Below, piece after piece: positions 48,459-49,234 of a stretch of DNA of 49,234 nt. How positions within the stretch are numbered: position 1 is the stretch's first letter; each line of letters begins with the position of its first letter. The stretch comes from Peptococcaceae bacterium. Lineage in GTDB: Bacteria; Bacillota; Peptococcia; Peptococcales; Peptococcaceae. Location of the stretch: the NCBI GenBank assembly GCA_900759105.1, contig CAAETY010000038.1, positions 1-49,234 on the forward strand, written 5' to 3'. The translations under genes and the position numbers were made by a program. Below the pieces are notes generated by a model, which was not told the DNA's origin, made no database searches, and saw only the letters and a list, made by a program, of their open reading frames with translations.

Positions 48459-49010
48459 TTAGATTGCTAGGGCCAGCGCTTCCAATGGCTGCCCTTCCCT
48501 GTAACGGGACATACATACCGCATGACTTTCGTCGAAGGCACGGAAGCATTTGTCTGCTTGTTCCTCGTCATGGAATACACACCAGTAGCCTTGACGCTTT
48601 GCGCATCGGGAACCAAATTGCACAAAGTCCTTCACGTCAGCAAGCGGATACGACAGAAAGAGACCGATTTCGTGTGGAAAGCCATCGTAATGATACAATC
48701 GCTTAGCAAGCTGTGTTAAGGCAGACTGCACATCGAACTCGTTATAGCCAAGGGGTGCTAAATACGCCTGTGTTTGTGCATCCTGCAAATCGCGTGCCAA
48801 GGCATCAATGCGATAGACATACGCGAGCGGCATCTTTCCTTTGCTGAAAAAGAGTCGGATGTCAATGCCGAAACGCTGCAATCGTTCACGTGCTGCTACC
48901 ACCTCGTGGCAGAGGGTGTCATACTCCATATCACAGGTATTGAACAGCCCACCGGTTTTTATGCCTGTTAATACCGGTGCACAAAAGCGAACAATCCTTT
49001 CGTCTAACAT
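48459..49010 (-). CDS. DUF3793 family protein
   Basis: 183 residues, soluble. The family pattern is visible: CAPVLTGIKTGGLF near the N-terminus, HEIGLFLSYPLADVKDFVQFG in the middle and GYWCVFHDEEQADKCFRAFD near the C-terminus. No enzymatic function is known; DUF3793 genes in Clostridia often neighbour flavodoxin or ferrous-iron transport genes, as here. The start is ATG 49010 behind AAGGAGTG. It has a strong promoter flanked by two TTAGC dyads. Confidence 0.85.
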   Translation of the reverse strand: MLDERIVRFCAPVLTGIKTGGLFNTCDMEYDTLCHEVVAARERLQRFGIDIRLFFSKGKMPLAYVYRIDALARDLQDAQTQAYLAPLGYNEFDVQSALTQLAKRLYHYDGFPHEIGLFLSYPLADVKDFVQFGSRCAKRQGYWCVFHDEEQADKCFRAFDESHAVCMSRYREGQPLEALALAI

Positions 49011-49041
49011 CAACGTCACTCCTTTTCGATGGTTGTTTGAA

Positions 49042-49120
49042 TTAGCCATCGCTAACTCATGCTTTTATTATAGCATGACTTTTGTTTCTGTCAACACTAA
49101 AGTTAGCGAAAACTAACTTT
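49042..49120 (-). promoter_or_regulatory. promoter with two TTAGC-type dyads (DUF3793-flavodoxin operon)
   Basis: Minus strand: TTGACA (49094-49089), 16-bp spacer, TATAAT (49072-49067). A perfect dyad AAAGTTAG (49099-49106)/CTAACTTT (49113-49120) lies just upstream of -35, and TTAGC (49042-49046)/GCTAA (49051-49055) lies downstream of the start. Both share TTAGCGA/TTAGCCA cores, reminiscent of DtxR/IdeR-type (TTAGG-CTAA) sites. Confidence 0.6.
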
Positions 49121-49145
49121 TTTATTTTGGCCAACGCCCACAATA

Positions 49146-49194
49146 AAAACCACCGGTTGAACCGGTGGTTTTAGCAAGCCCTATAAGGGCTTTT
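49146..49194. terminator. tandem terminators at window end
   Basis: AAAACCACCGGT (49146-49157)/ACCGGTGGTTTT (49161-49172), then AAGCCCT (49176-49182)/AGGGCTT (49186-49192) with a T tail. A palindrome TACCCCTTAAGGGGTA follows before 49221. They probably serve a gene outside the window. Confidence 0.7.
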
Positions 49195-49234
49195 CTCTTG
49201 TGGTAACCCCTTAAGGGGTATTGAATGGTCTGGC

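Overview
The window reads as chromosome of a low-to-mid G+C, Gram-positive, anaerobic member of class Clostridia. Supporting signs are strong AGGAGG ribosome binding sites, several TTG/GTG starts, Firmicute gene orders (rnmV-rsmA, dnaX-ybaB-recR, infC-rpmI-rplT with an L20-type leader), a YolD-like partner of a Y-family polymerase, copper-amine-oxidase-type surface domains, a DUF3793-flavodoxin pair and above all a SCIFF (six cysteines in forty-five) peptide gene, which is characteristic of Clostridia. A Peptococcaceae/Peptococcus-like host is possible given the aryl-sulfate chemistry, but that is only a guess. There are no rRNA genes, no CRISPR array and no prophage.

Layout. 1-601: left end of an IS3/IS150-type element with a partial orfA, inserted just behind ilvA (626-1846). 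2.2-9.4 kb: housekeeping run rnmV, rsmA, phosphohexomutase, pgi, dnaX, ybaB, recR, then tRNA-Leu(CAG). 9.5-14.8 kb: small accessory genes (HD hydrolase, ABM monooxygenase, two secreted CuAO-N proteins, a YolD/Y-polymerase SOS pair, an acetyltransferase). 14.9-19.9 kb: a cytosolic aryl-sulfate sulfotransferase, a DASS transporter and an MFS carrier, with a Crp/Fnr regulator next door and a palindrome at the sulfotransferase promoter. 20.1-25.4 kb: an ADP-ribosylglycohydrolase-DUF5714 fusion, then a birA-ybaK-patatin-ybaK-SDR run. 25.5-26.8 kb: infC operon. 26.9-31.6 kb: a second enzyme-plus-DASS module (phosphodiesterase superfamily) with a LysR regulator. 32.1-34.9 kb: an MmeI-type restriction-modification fusion with a mosaic, AT-rich target-recognition half. 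35.0-38.9 kb: a heterodimeric ABC exporter behind a leader-peptide/terminator region. 39.6 kb: SCIFF gene without its radical SAM maturase nearby. 41.2-43.8 kb: a MocR regulator and an iron-alcohol-dehydrogenase homologue that has lost all four metal ligands. 43.86-44.45 kb: three tandem ~140-nt putative small RNAs with CU-rich loops. 44.6-49.2 kb: a DUF368 lipid-carrier transporter, a TPR protein paralogous to the one beside SCIFF, a GDSL lipoprotein, and a flavodoxin-DUF3793 operon behind two TTAGC-type dyads.

Themes. The two enzyme/DASS modules have the same design: cytosolic hydrolase or transferase, intercistronic hairpin, DASS importer, dedicated regulator and a matching operator-like dyad at the expected promoter position. 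RNA-level control is prominent: the L20-type leader, the exporter leader, the three-copy CU-rich RNA array and one further orphan promoter-terminator transcript. The array is the strongest candidate for an undescribed system.
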